Below are positions 28,001 through 36,090 of a stretch of 64,000 bases of DNA, piece after piece. The translations under genes were made by a program, and so were the position numbers. The notes beneath the pieces are model-generated. The model saw nothing but the letters and a program-made list of their open reading frames with translations. It was not told where the DNA came from and made no database searches. Each line of letters begins with the position of its first letter. Positions within the stretch are counted from its first letter, which is position 1. Source of the DNA: Cytobacillus eiseniae (lineage in GTDB: Bacteria > Bacillota > Bacilli > Bacillales > Cytobacillaceae); contig NZ_JAGIKZ010000007.1 of assembly GCF_017874625.1 (NCBI RefSeq), positions 62,001 to 126,000 of the forward strand, in the 5' to 3' direction.

Positions 28001-28785
28001 AGTCTTTACTAGATAAAGTGTATGCTGGTGATCTTATTCCAGTTCAAACAAACTTTAAAGAAAGAGTAGAGGAACAGCTATTATGGAAATACCCTCAGAT
28101 GGAGGCATCTACTTATCGTTCGAAGCAGTCAGTATCTGAAGTAAAAAGGCAAAAGGAAATGTTCAATGCTGAAGATAGCGGGACAGAGCTCATACAAAAA
28201 ATGAAGAAGCCGATGCTAAATCGTCCAAAATTCATGCAGGAAAAATCATTATCACCCGCTGAAAGAGGAACGGCTATGCATATGGTTTTACAGCATCTTA
28301 ATTTCAGAGCAAATATTACAGCAGTATCGGTAGAAGAAAAGATGGATGAGATGGTGAGAAAGGAGCTTCTTTCAGTAGAGCAGAGAGAAGCAATTGACCC
28401 AGCATTAGTTGTTCACTTCTTTGAAACGGAAATTGGAAAGAGGCTAGTTCAGGCACCTGTTATCAATCGAGAAATTCCATTTAGTCTAGCATTCCCAGCA
28501 AGTGAAATTTATCTTGATTGGCAAGGTGAAGAAGAGACTGTTCTTATACAAGGAATAATTGATTGTGTTTTTGAAGATGAGCAGGGCTTAGTACTTCTTG
28601 ATTATAAAACAGATGGAATTACAGAGCGTTTTAAAGGTGGATTTGCGGAAGCAAAGCCTGTACTTGAGGACCGTTATCGAATTCAAATAGATATGTACAC
28701 ACGCGCATTAGAACAAATCTTAAAACGCAATGTTACAGAGCGGTATTTATTTTTCTTTGATGGGGCAAATACAATTAAAATGTAA
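25024..28785 (+). CDS. addA: Helicase-exonuclease AddAB, AddA subunit
   Basis: 1253 residues, a UvrD-like superfamily 1 helicase fused to a RecB-type nuclease. Motifs: Q-motif WTDDQWKAI, Walker A VAAAAGSGKTAVLVERII, VDEYQDVN (motif II), GDVKQSIYRFR (motif III), LMTIHSSKGLEFPFVFIAG (motif V), MRVLYVALTRAKEKL (motif VI), and the nuclease motif VLLDYKTDGI near the C-terminus. Its ATG overlaps the addB stop (ATGA), so the two are co-translated. No anomaly seen. Confidence 0.95.
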   Translation: MTTSSIPKKPADATWTDDQWKAIMASGQDILVAAAAGSGKTAVLVERIIKKILSSENPINVDELLVVTFTNASAAEMRHRIGEAIEKAIQEEPKSEHLRKQIGLLNKASISTLHSFCLEMIRRHYYLIDIDPGFRIADETEAQLIRDEVLEELFEEEYGKDGNDAFFTLVDTFTNDRNDLALQGIIRDLYDFARSNPLPEQYLDSIVQMYDVNESMKVEELPFIQPVIQDIDLQLQGAKQFIEQAMALTKLPGGPAPRAENFLDDLRVIQTLIDGKNDSWTTLYEALQTFSFGRLKNCKGDEYDKDLIEQSKRFRDQAKKMIQELKDELFTRKSESFIRDMQEMKPHIEGLIFLVKSFSTRFEKVKAEKGLVDFADLEHYCLAILSEKSESGKLIPSDAAIACREQFNEVFVDEYQDVNLVQESILQLVTKDSDHAGNLFMVGDVKQSIYRFRLAEPNLFLGKYTRFTQAGENTGLRIDLAKNFRSRKEVLHGTNYIFKQIMGTSVGEIEYDEAAELVKGAPYTEDQSHPIELAIIDLDGKGAEDSFEQEQEAFDPTELAQSQLEARYMAAKVKEIIADRTEIYNPKTKSARPAMYRDIVILLRSMTWAPQIMEEFKQQGIPVYANLSTGYFEATEVAIMMSLLKVIDNPYQDIPLASVLRSPIVGLTEKELAQIRIHHKKDSFYEAVSSFCKNKPVVESERTMDKVRPFFEQLKEWRKIARKGSLSGLIWQLYRETRFYDFVGGMPGGKQRQANLRALYDRARQYEETSFRGLFRFLRFIERMRDRGDDLGAARALGEQEDVVRLMTIHSSKGLEFPFVFIAGLARQFNTMDLKKAYMLDKEFGFATKYVNAEKRISLPSLPQLAFKRKKKMEMLAEEMRVLYVALTRAKEKLYLVSSVKSVEKKMHQWKQAGECRDWLLNEYARATANSYLDWVGPSLIRHKDCQQLRGDSAAINPLISKDIIEHPSCWSIHILKSEEVAVIQDEDVAEKESLLDKVYAGDLIPVQTNFKERVEEQLLWKYPQMEASTYRSKQSVSEVKRQKEMFNAEDSGTELIQKMKKPMLNRPKFMQEKSLSPAERGTAMHMVLQHLNFRANITAVSVEEKMDEMVRKELLSVEQREAIDPALVVHFFETEIGKRLVQAPVINREIPFSLAFPASEIYLDWQGEEETVLIQGIIDCVFEDEQGLVLLDYKTDGITERFKGGFAEAKPVLEDRYRIQIDMYTRALEQILKRNVTERYLFFFDGANTIKM

Positions 28786-28793
28786 ATTTTTAA

Positions 28794-28827
28794 AAGACCG
28801 GTAAGAGAAATGCCTTACCGGTCTTCT
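28794..28827 (+). terminator. Terminator of addBA
   Basis: A 12-bp inverted repeat, AAGACCGGTAAG/CTTACCGGTCTT, with an 8-nt loop and a short T-rich tail. Confidence 0.75.
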
Positions 28828-28856
28828 ATGTTGTTGAGTCAAAAGTTTTATTAGAA

Positions 28857-29123
28857 AGCCGTTTCTGCTTTTCTAATTATCTAGCTCCAGCGGCTAGACC
28901 CTCGAGGTCATAAGCCGTTCTGGCCTGAAGGGCAAAGAACACCCTTCACTCCAGTCCGTCTTATGCTTGTCGGGTCTGACCAAGCCGCTTCCGCTTTTCA
29001 CTGTCTAGCTCCAGCGGCTAGACCCTCGAGGTCATAAGCCGTTCTGGCCTGAAGGTTAAAGAACACCCTTCACTCCAGCCCGTCTTATGCTTGTCGGGTC
29101 TGACCAAGCCGCTTCCGCTTTTC
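28857..29123. repeat. Tandem dimer of family A 124-bp repeat, reverse orientation, plus remnant
   Basis: Two full units (CTAGCTCCAGCGGCTAGACC at 28881 and 29005, 124 bp apart) each end in AAGCCGCTTCCGCTTTTC. A third, decayed end, AAGCCGTTTCTGCTTTTC, precedes them at 28856-28873, so there were at least three units. This is the reverse complement of the dimer at 1927. The array ends at base 29123, which is also the last base of the gerPF stop codon, so insertion took place exactly at the gene boundary. Confidence 0.87.
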
Positions 29124-29341
29124 TAATTATTCCCAACCATTGGTTGGTCAATTAGGTTTGAATCAAGTACATTACTAGCACTAAGGCCATTATTTGCAAT
29201 AATGAATCCGCCGGTATTTCCGGCTCCCTGGCCGGAAACAGATTTTGAACTGCTCTTTGGAGACATATTTAAGGAATCACCAAATTGAACAATGCCTCCA
29301 GCGACATTTAGGATTTGGACCGGTCCAACTATAGCTGGCAT
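29123..29341 (-). CDS. gerPF: Spore germination protein GerPF
   Basis: 72 residues, MPAIVGPVQILNVAGGIVQFGDSLN, the GerPA/GerPF fold with Ser/Gly-rich middle part. It is the last gene of gerPABCDEF. GerP proteins are made in the mother cell and let germinants pass the coat. The start at 29341 is fixed by homology and by AAAAGGGTG before it; the longer frame has no support. The stop codon abuts the family A repeat. Confidence 0.9.
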   Translation of the reverse strand: MPAIVGPVQILNVAGGIVQFGDSLNMSPKSSSKSVSGQGAGNTGGFIIANNGLSASNVLDSNLIDQPMVGNN

Positions 29342-29375
29342 GGCAAAACACCCTTTTATTAAGTTGATATGATTT

Positions 29376-29762
29376 CTACCTTTTTCCATTTAAAGAATCA
29401 CGTGTTAAATGACGAATATGCTCAACCCTTGATTCTAATTGTACATGCTTGCTATTTCCAACATGAAACACGGATGAAGAAGAAACACCAAGAATATCAA
29501 TTGTATTTACTTTAATGGCTGGTTTCAATTGGATCGTATTCATCGTTATGACTTCAGTAATGGGTGGCAATGGAATGGATTCTTTGAAAATGGAGTATGA
29601 TTGAAATTGCGCTTCATTGCCGAAGAAAATCTCGGCTTCTCTTTGAACGGCAATCGCCCGTGAAAAACCTTGGATATAAGATGAATCGCCAATTTCTAAA
29701 AAGGAAGAGAATGAAATGGTTTCAACTTTTAAATGATTGACTATTGAAGTTCGCTGTAGCAT
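29376..29762 (-). CDS. gerPE: Spore germination protein GerPE
   Basis: 128 residues. It begins MLQRTSIVNHLKVETISFSSFLEIGDSS and contains ILGVSSSSVFHVGNSKHV, a motif shared among GerP proteins. Fifth gene of the gerP operon, five bases behind gerPD. Length and order match B. subtilis. Confidence 0.9.
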   Translation of the reverse strand: MLQRTSIVNHLKVETISFSSFLEIGDSSYIQGFSRAIAVQREAEIFFGNEAQFQSYSIFKESIPLPPITEVITMNTIQLKPAIKVNTIDILGVSSSSVFHVGNSKHVQLESRVEHIRHLTRDSLNGKR

Positions 29763-29767
29763 ATGGA

Positions 29768-29944
29768 TTACTTAGGAGTTAATGGAACAAATGGTCCAAT
29801 GATTAGTGATTCAGGAGGTGTGTCAAAAATCGATGCTAATTGAATGGTTTGTGTGTCGCCAATCATTAATAATGAAGAACTGGAGACCCCAATCACACGA
29901 ATATCACCTACACATAAATCCCTGTTATATACTTGATAATTCAT
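29768..29944 (-). CDS. gerPD: Spore germination protein GerPD
   Basis: 58 residues, MNYQVYNRDLCVGDIRVIGV followed by SSSSLLMIGDTQTIQLAS and ending FDTPPESLIIGPFVPLTPK. Its size and the SSSSxxxIGD motif fit GerPD. The ATG overlaps the gerPC stop by four bases (ATGA). It is short and easily missed, but it fills the expected slot between gerPC and gerPE. Confidence 0.87.
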   Translation of the reverse strand: MNYQVYNRDLCVGDIRVIGVSSSSLLMIGDTQTIQLASIFDTPPESLIIGPFVPLTPK

Positions 29945-30549
29945 TCATTCTTCATTCCTTTCACATTTTCAGGCAAATGGCTAATAAAGATTTGAATCCC
30001 ATTTAAAATATCCGTTTTAAGAAGATTAATGATGTCTTCGTTTGAATGACGATTTTGTTCATCTGTCGCAAGATGTTGTTTGAGATAGGAATCGATCTTC
30101 GTTGGAAGTTGCTTTTTAATATCTTCTTTAATAAATGAAAGATAAGAAGCATCTTCTGCTACATTTAAATTTCTTTGAACTTCAGAAAGCACATCTGGTA
30201 AATCATGGTCTAAATAATGATACATGACGTTTTCTATTTCCATGGCCTTCTTCATATGAAGCTTAGGGGGAATTGGTGCATTGATTTCCTTATTATCTAC
30301 TGTGAAATCTTCAATATTTTCCAAATCAGCAGGGTTTAAACCGATATTAAGTGTTCCTTCCAATGTCTCAACTTTTAATTGATCAAATTTGTAGTCGATT
30401 CTTTCTATATTAATAGGAGGACGTTTCTTTAAAGCAATGGTTTCTTCATGTAATTGTTGAATTTTCTTTTCAAGGCTGCTAATTCTCTTTTCCTGTGATT
30501 CAACAAAGGAATGTAATTTTTGAAGATACGAATAAAAATCTTGGTTCAT
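29941..30549 (-). CDS. gerPC: Spore germination protein GerPC
   Basis: About 202 residues, the largest GerP protein. An N-terminal coiled coil (FVESQEKRISSLEKKIQQLHEE) is followed by KFDQLKVETLEGTLNIGLNP, a segment conserved in GerPC. The start at 30549 follows AAGGTGGTGG. It is the third gene of the operon and overlaps gerPD. Confidence 0.9.
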   Translation of the reverse strand: MNQDFYSYLQKLHSFVESQEKRISSLEKKIQQLHEETIALKKRPPINIERIDYKFDQLKVETLEGTLNIGLNPADLENIEDFTVDNKEINAPIPPKLHMKKAMEIENVMYHYLDHDLPDVLSEVQRNLNVAEDASYLSFIKEDIKKQLPTKIDSYLKQHLATDEQNRHSNEDIINLLKTDILNGIQIFISHLPENVKGMKNE

Positions 30550-30629
30550 ATACACCACCACCTTATACTTATCGTCAATTTACGACTTTTCCTTTTTTCC
30601 TAACAGCTTTCGGCAATAAGACTGCTAAC

Positions 30630-30857
30630 TCATGATGCAGGCGCAGTTAATGGGACGGATGGAGTGGCAGCTACTTCTGGTGAAAGGACAGTATCTGTTT
30701 CTGCTTCTGGTGCAGGCTCGGTGTAACCGCCTGTATTGTATAAATGTGAAGAAGGTTTGATGATCCCTGCGCTGCCAATTTGCATAACAGATGAGTTTGA
30801 TATTCCGCCAATTTTTATTAGGTTAATATGAATGGATTGTTGAATATAATAATTCAT
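30630..30857 (-). CDS. gerPB: Spore germination protein GerPB
   Basis: About 75 residues, MNYYIQQSIHINLIKIGGISNSSVMQIGSAG, with an Ala/Pro/Thr-rich C-terminus. Start 30857 follows GGTGAGGAGC. Second gene of the operon. Confidence 0.9.
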   Translation of the reverse strand: MNYYIQQSIHINLIKIGGISNSSVMQIGSAGIIKPSSHLYNTGGYTEPAPEAETDTVLSPEVAATPSVPLTAPAS

Positions 30858-30871
30858 GCTCCTCACCTTTT

Positions 30872-31093
30872 TTAAACATTTAATATAATTCCTTGGTCAA
30901 TCCCATCTGAATCATATGTGTTTGTTGTGCTTAAATGATTGTATACATTCATGCCATCACCTGTATTGAAAGAGCCAGCACCAGAAAAGGTTTTTGCAGT
31001 GGAAACAGGCATCATTTTGTACACATCTCCAATATTAAAAATTGAACTGCTTCCAACGGATATGACCTGAACAACTCCAACAATTGCCGGCAT
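30872..31093 (-). CDS. gerPA: Spore germination protein GerPA
   Basis: 73 residues, MPAIVGVVQVISVGSSSIFNIGDVYKMMP, paralogous to GerPF. First gene of the operon, 75 bases behind a sigma-K type promoter. Start 31093 follows AAAGGGTG; a longer frame to 31162 runs into the promoter and is rejected. Confidence 0.9.
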   Translation of the reverse strand: MPAIVGVVQVISVGSSSIFNIGDVYKMMPVSTAKTFSGAGSFNTGDGMNVYNHLSTTNTYDSDGIDQGIILNV

Positions 31094-31144
31094 AGACGAC
31101 ACCCTTTTTCGAATTAGAAAATTGAGATAGACGCAAATACATAA

Positions 31145-31194
31145 CAAATAGGCACCTCTCATTTCTTTATCTTATGTGCCTATTTGGAGATTGT
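31145..31194 (-). promoter_or_regulatory. gerP promoter: sigma-K elements with two inverted GerE boxes
   Basis: On the minus strand, AC, 16 bases and CATAAGATA match the sigma-K pattern AC-N16/17-CATAnnnTA. An 11-bp perfect inverted repeat (CAAATAGGCAC/GTGCCTATTTG) brackets the -10. Read outward, each arm is a GerE-like site (consensus RWWTRGGYNNYY): AAATAGGCACCT on the plus strand at 31146-31157 fits all positions, and AAATAGGCACAT on the minus strand at 31185-31174 fits 11 of 12. In B. subtilis gerP is sigma-K dependent and affected by GerE, as far as I recall. Confidence 0.72.
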
Positions 31195-31302
31195 GATAAT
31201 ATAGCCCAAAATAATCGGTGGAATGGCTGTTTCTAGACAAGTATTTATCCGTCATTTATGATTGTGGTTAGAATTTGAAATATTTAGAAAAGGAGAATGG
31301 GA

Positions 31303-32496
31303 ATGAGTCAATCTCTTAAGTCAGTTACGGAGAAGGAACGGATTATTTCATTAGATATCATGAGAGGGTTTGCAATTTTGGGGATTTTCCTTGTAAATAT
31401 GCTGACATTTCACTCCCCATTTATGTATATCGATCCGCTTGAATACTGGAGTGGAGCTGTAGATCAATCCATCTACACATTTCTTGATCTTTTTGTTCAA
31501 GCAAGCTTTTATCCTCTATTTGCGCTTTTATTTGGGTATGGATTGATGATAATGAGGGAACGCTCATTGTTAAAAGGATATTCATTCGGCCAAATAGCGA
31601 CAAGAAGATTATCTTTATTGCTTTTTATTGGAATGATTCATGCATTTTTAATTTGGCATGGAGATATATTAATTACTTATGCATTGATGGGCTTTTTATT
31701 TTTGCTATTCATGAGGCTGAATGGAAAGAATCTAATCATTATAGGCATTGTTTTGTATGTCATTCCAAATCTGCTGATGGTTCTTTTAGTATTTGCTAGT
31801 CTGTTTATTGTATCTGGTGATGCGCTCAGTCTTACAGATCCTGCACAAGTGGAAGCATCCTTTCAGGCTTATCAGAATGGGAGTTTTACAGAAATTACAG
31901 TCCAACGATTCAAAGATTGGTATTTTGCGAACAATCTAGGGACATTTTTTGTCATGATTATTTCCATTTTGCCTTTATTTCTTATTGGTGGTGGGGTGGC
32001 TAAGCTTAAATGGCTTGAGGAGCCAAAGAAACATCAAAGAAAGCTAATAATAATTGCAAGTACGGCCTTAATCATAGGTCTATTGCTTAAGCTGCTACCG
32101 ATGTTTACTGCTCATAATTTTGCGACAAATTATGTTCAGGATGCTTTTGGCGGACCGCTTCTTGCAATAGGATATGGCCTAGTGATTGCATTGATAATTG
32201 AGAATGAAACGATGAAAAAGCTTCTCTATCCTTTATCCTTCGTCGGTAAACTATCATTAAGTAATTATCTCCTTCAGTCTATTGTAGCAACATTCATTTT
32301 TTATCAATATGGGCTAGGTTTATATGGGAAGGTATCGTTAGCTACTGGAACGGTCATCGTCTTAATTATTTATATCATGCAACTTTTGATTAGTCGTTAC
32401 TGGGTGAAACATTTTTATTATGGCCCAGTCGAATGGGTATGGAGAAGCTTTACTTATTTGCAATATCCACAATGGAAGCGGAAAAATCACGAATAA
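31303..32496 (+). CDS. DUF418 (YeiB family) membrane protein
   Basis: About 397 residues with roughly ten membrane helices. Family motifs: RIISLDIMRGFAILGIFLVNM at the N-terminus and, near the end, GKLSLSNYLLQSIVATFIFYQYGLGLYG, the DUF418 signature. The function is unknown; it resembles acyltransferase-3-like membrane proteins. ATG 31303 is used because AAAGGAGAATGGGA places the ribosome site correctly. It is transcribed away from gerP and stands alone. Confidence 0.83.
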   Translation: MSQSLKSVTEKERIISLDIMRGFAILGIFLVNMLTFHSPFMYIDPLEYWSGAVDQSIYTFLDLFVQASFYPLFALLFGYGLMIMRERSLLKGYSFGQIATRRLSLLLFIGMIHAFLIWHGDILITYALMGFLFLLFMRLNGKNLIIIGIVLYVIPNLLMVLLVFASLFIVSGDALSLTDPAQVEASFQAYQNGSFTEITVQRFKDWYFANNLGTFFVMIISILPLFLIGGGVAKLKWLEEPKKHQRKLIIIASTALIIGLLLKLLPMFTAHNFATNYVQDAFGGPLLAIGYGLVIALIIENETMKKLLYPLSFVGKLSLSNYLLQSIVATFIFYQYGLGLYGKVSLATGTVIVLIIYIMQLLISRYWVKHFYYGPVEWVWRSFTYLQYPQWKRKNHE

Positions 32497-32598
32497 TGAT
32501 TGCTGAAAATTAGTAGCAACTTTCAATCCATAAATTTAGAATAATTTGTATGAATATGGTATGATATAGTCGATTTAATTGAAGGAGGATCATATTAA

Positions 32599-32946
32599 AT
32601 GATACATGCACACATTACAAGCTGGCTTCTAGCTCTTATCTTATTTATCGTGGCACTTGGCCTGCATAAAAGCGGGAAAGAAAAGGGCTTTAAGATCGTA
32701 AAGATGATTTTGAGACTCTTCTACCTACTTACGATTGGTACAGGAATATGGATTTTAACTAGCATAAATATCGACATGATGTATGTGATTAAGTCATTAG
32801 TAGGGATATGGGTAATAGGGATGTTCGAAATGGTCCTTGCAGGTACAGCAAAAGGGAAAAAAACAGCCATTTCATGGTTATTATTAATTATTTCATTAGT
32901 CATCGTCTTATATTTAGGATTTGTCTATTTGCCATTAAGTTTTTAA
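32599..32946 (+). CDS. yisL: YisL family (UPF0344) membrane protein
   Basis: 115 residues with four membrane helices: HAHITSWLLALILFIVAL, FYLLTIGTGIWIL, YVIKSLVGIWVIGMFEMVL and WLLLIISLVIVLYLGFVYL. GAAGGAGG ribosome site. Matches B. subtilis YisL in size and topology. An extended -10 (TGGTATGAT) is visible about 40 bases upstream. Function unknown. Confidence 0.85.
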   Translation: MIHAHITSWLLALILFIVALGLHKSGKEKGFKIVKMILRLFYLLTIGTGIWILTSINIDMMYVIKSLVGIWVIGMFEMVLAGTAKGKKTAISWLLLIISLVIVLYLGFVYLPLSF

Positions 32947-32971
32947 CGGTTAATAATAGTTACTATTTTTT

Positions 32972-33008
32972 GAAAAAGCTGTCGAAAAGATGGCTTTTTC
33001 GTTTTTTT
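32972..33008 (+). terminator. Rho-independent terminator of yisL
   Basis: GAAAAAGC and GCTTTTTC arms with extra pairing inside, followed by GTTTTTTT. Confidence 0.8.
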
Positions 33009-33093
33009 GTCATGTTATAATTAGGACTTTTATGGTATTTTTAACATGAGAGAGTTTAAAAACAATCAAATTACATATATGGTGGTTCTTTAA

Positions 33094-36009
33094 ATGGCAA
33101 AAACAATAACTTGTTCGTACGAAAATTCAGATCAACTATATGATTTCATCCATGAAAATGATCTCGGAGAATATCCAAATTTACTTGTTCAAGTCTATTC
33201 AAGCAGTACGAATCGTACTTTTCTTATTCAACTGCAATCCGATATCAAAAATGAACTCCCATATGCAACAATTATAGGCTGTACAAGTAGTGGGGAAATA
33301 ATTGAAGGACGAATGGCTGAGAATAAAGTCATTGTTTCGTTTACCCATTTTGAAAAAACGGAATTAAAATCATTGTTGCTTCACCAAAGTACTTATCAAG
33401 ACAGCTTCGAACTAGGGAAGGCAATTGCTGGAACCCTTCTGACATTTGATACAAAGGCAATTATCCTTTATTCAGCAGGTACACAGGTTGATGCTCAATC
33501 TGTTTTAGATGGGATTCATCAGAGCAACCAAGGCTTTGTCATTGCTGGTGGTTTGGCGAATGGTATAAACGATGAGCCATCCGTTTTTACAGGTGAAGAA
33601 ATAACAAGTTCAGGAATCGTTGCTGTCGCTCTTCAGAGTGATCAACTTGTTGCAGAAGTATTTAGTCATAGCAAATGGACGGATATTAGTCGGCCATTTC
33701 ACATTACAAAAGCAAAAGATACAATCATTTATTCAATTGAAAATAAAAAACCAATCCAAATATTAACGAAATACTTAGGGAAGGCATTCGTTGATAGATT
33801 GCCGATATCCGGATTTGAATTTCCTTTTATGATCGATGAAAAAGAAAGGAAAGTACCAGTATTTATCAAAAGTATACTGAAAAATGGAGCAATTGAAGTC
33901 AATCGGAAAATATCAGAGCATCAAGAAATGACGTTAGCTTTTTCAGATATCGAAGGGGAGATGAAAAGCTCTCTGTCTAATTTGAAATATATAGAAAAAA
34001 AACAAATAGAAACGATTTTTATATTCAGTGGAATGGCTAGAAAACAATTCACACATGCGTTCACAGTGAACAAATTAGAGATGCTCCAGAATATTACTGC
34101 CACGAATGGCTTTTTTACAAATGGAGAATTAATCGGTGCCCCTAAAGAAAAGCCCGTTTTATTAGACCATTCAATGACTTATTTAGGATTATCAGAGAAT
34201 ACGAGTCAAAAAAGGCTGGACCAAAAACAGCGGTTTAAATATACACGAACAACAAGTATGAAAACTTTATCTTCATTTATCCAATTGATGCAGTCAGCTC
34301 AGCTAGACTTGCAGCTTTTAAATGAAAATTTAAAGGTTTCTGAGCAGTATCATCAATCTCTATTCAACACTAATTCGGATATTATCTTATCGATTGATAT
34401 TAAGGGCAGAATAAAAAATACTAATCCTGCCTTTGAAAAAGTACTAGGCTACAACAGTCATATAATGATAGGAAAATCAGCACTAAATTTAATTCAAAGT
34501 GAAGATGTTCCTCGTGTACGAATGTACTTTAATAAAGCGCTAAAAGGAAAAGAGCAATTTTTAAATGTAATGATTCAGCCAAAGCATGGGGAAGCAAATT
34601 TACATCAAATAAAGTTAATCCCGATCTTAATGAATGAAGAATGCTTAGGAGTGTACGTCGTTTGCAGGAATATTAGTGAGCAGAAGCGTATAGAAGAAAA
34701 GATTACAGAGCTTTCCTATTATGATCATGACACTGGTCTCCCTAATCGGATTAAGCTGACTGAGCAGCTAGAAAATATGCTTGCTAAAGCAAAGAAGAAG
34801 AAAAGAATACTTGCTGTTCTATCGATTGATATTGACCGCTTTAAAATCATCAATGATAGCCTCGGGCATTTTGCTGGTGATATGGTACTGAAGGAATTAG
34901 CCTATCGAATTGAAAAAGTACTTCCGAGCGGGGCATACCTTGGCAGATTTGGTGGAGATAAATTTACAGTCATTGTTTCGAAGGAAGTCATGGTGGAGGA
35001 AGTCTTAAAGATTTGCAAACTGATTTTGAAAGAAATTTCCAAACCGATTGATTATAAGGGGCGGGATTTCTTTGTTACGGCAAGTATTGGTGTTAGTTTT
35101 TATCCAGAGGATGGAATGGATGAGCATGAGCTCCTAAAAAATGCCGACATTGCCACGAACCGTTCGAAAAATCATGGTGGGAATCGTATCACATTCTTTT
35201 CAAATGAAATGAATGAGCATGCAGTATCAAGATTTGAATTAGAGAGCTATTTAAGAAAAGCGTTGCAAAAGCAGGAATTTTATTTAATGTACCAGCCATT
35301 GATTGATTTGGAAACAGGTGGAATTTTTGGGAGTGAGGCTCTGATTAGATGGAATCACCCTAAATTAGGCCTTGTATCACCGGCTGATTTCATCCCATTA
35401 GCTGAAGAGACTGGACTAATCGAAGAAATAGGCAACTGGGTACTGCGAACGGCCTGCATACAAAATAAAAAATGGCAATTACAAGGACATAGAAATTTAT
35501 CTGTTTCTGTTAATGTTTCTGCCTATCAATTTCAACAGCCAGGATTTATCAAAGAAGTCAAAAAAGCATTAAATGAATCAAAGCTAGACCCATGTTATTT
35601 AACATTAGAACTAACGGAAAGTACGATGTTAGATAATATTGGGTATAGCATTCAAACGATGGAATTATTGCAAAAACTTGGAGTAAAAGTATCAATCGAT
35701 GATTTTGGCACAGGCTATTCTTCATTAAGTTATTTGAAAAACTTGCCGATTAATACATTAAAGATTGATCGTTCATTTATAAATAATCTACGTCTTAATA
35801 CATCTGATATTGCGATTGTAAAAGCAATAATTACAATGGGACACGGCCTAGCGGTTAAGGTACTCGCAGAAGGTGTTGAGACAAAAGAGCAGATAGAATT
35901 ACTTAAAGAACTGAAATGTCATTATGCTCAAGGGTTTTATATTCATCGACCGCTACAAATAGCTGATTTTGAAAAGGGATTAGAAAAGCCAACAACACTT
36001 CTTAATTAA
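33094..36009 (+). CDS. FIST-PAS-GGDEF-EAL signalling protein
   Basis: 971 residues, no membrane segment. Order: FIST N domain (about 25-220), FIST C domain (about 225-365), a PAS domain (about 410-530, DIILSIDIKGRIKNTNPAFEKVLGY), a GGDEF domain (about 535-700) and an EAL domain (about 715-960). The cyclase motif is GGDKF (residues 620-624) instead of GGDEF and no RxxD inhibitory site is seen, so cyclase activity is doubtful. The phosphodiesterase side looks intact: SEALIRW (E748), ELTEST, DDFGTGYSSL, LKIDRSFI and AEGVETKEQ. The likely net role is c-di-GMP breakdown controlled by a small ligand sensed by FIST. It stands alone. Confidence 0.87.
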   Translation: MAKTITCSYENSDQLYDFIHENDLGEYPNLLVQVYSSSTNRTFLIQLQSDIKNELPYATIIGCTSSGEIIEGRMAENKVIVSFTHFEKTELKSLLLHQSTYQDSFELGKAIAGTLLTFDTKAIILYSAGTQVDAQSVLDGIHQSNQGFVIAGGLANGINDEPSVFTGEEITSSGIVAVALQSDQLVAEVFSHSKWTDISRPFHITKAKDTIIYSIENKKPIQILTKYLGKAFVDRLPISGFEFPFMIDEKERKVPVFIKSILKNGAIEVNRKISEHQEMTLAFSDIEGEMKSSLSNLKYIEKKQIETIFIFSGMARKQFTHAFTVNKLEMLQNITATNGFFTNGELIGAPKEKPVLLDHSMTYLGLSENTSQKRLDQKQRFKYTRTTSMKTLSSFIQLMQSAQLDLQLLNENLKVSEQYHQSLFNTNSDIILSIDIKGRIKNTNPAFEKVLGYNSHIMIGKSALNLIQSEDVPRVRMYFNKALKGKEQFLNVMIQPKHGEANLHQIKLIPILMNEECLGVYVVCRNISEQKRIEEKITELSYYDHDTGLPNRIKLTEQLENMLAKAKKKKRILAVLSIDIDRFKIINDSLGHFAGDMVLKELAYRIEKVLPSGAYLGRFGGDKFTVIVSKEVMVEEVLKICKLILKEISKPIDYKGRDFFVTASIGVSFYPEDGMDEHELLKNADIATNRSKNHGGNRITFFSNEMNEHAVSRFELESYLRKALQKQEFYLMYQPLIDLETGGIFGSEALIRWNHPKLGLVSPADFIPLAEETGLIEEIGNWVLRTACIQNKKWQLQGHRNLSVSVNVSAYQFQQPGFIKEVKKALNESKLDPCYLTLELTESTMLDNIGYSIQTMELLQKLGVKVSIDDFGTGYSSLSYLKNLPINTLKIDRSFINNLRLNTSDIAIVKAIITMGHGLAVKVLAEGVETKEQIELLKELKCHYAQGFYIHRPLQIADFEKGLEKPTTLLN

Positions 36010-36019
36010 ATCCATTGAA

Positions 36020-36049
36020 AAAGGGCTCAGCTTAGCTGACCCTTTTTTT
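36020..36049 (+). terminator. Rho-independent terminator
   Basis: AAAGGG, a C-C mismatch and TCAGC pair with GCTGA and CCCTT around TTA; seven T follow. Confidence 0.82.
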
Positions 36050-36090
36050 CAATGAAGAATAAACGTGCTGCCCATTAGGGGGGTGTATAG

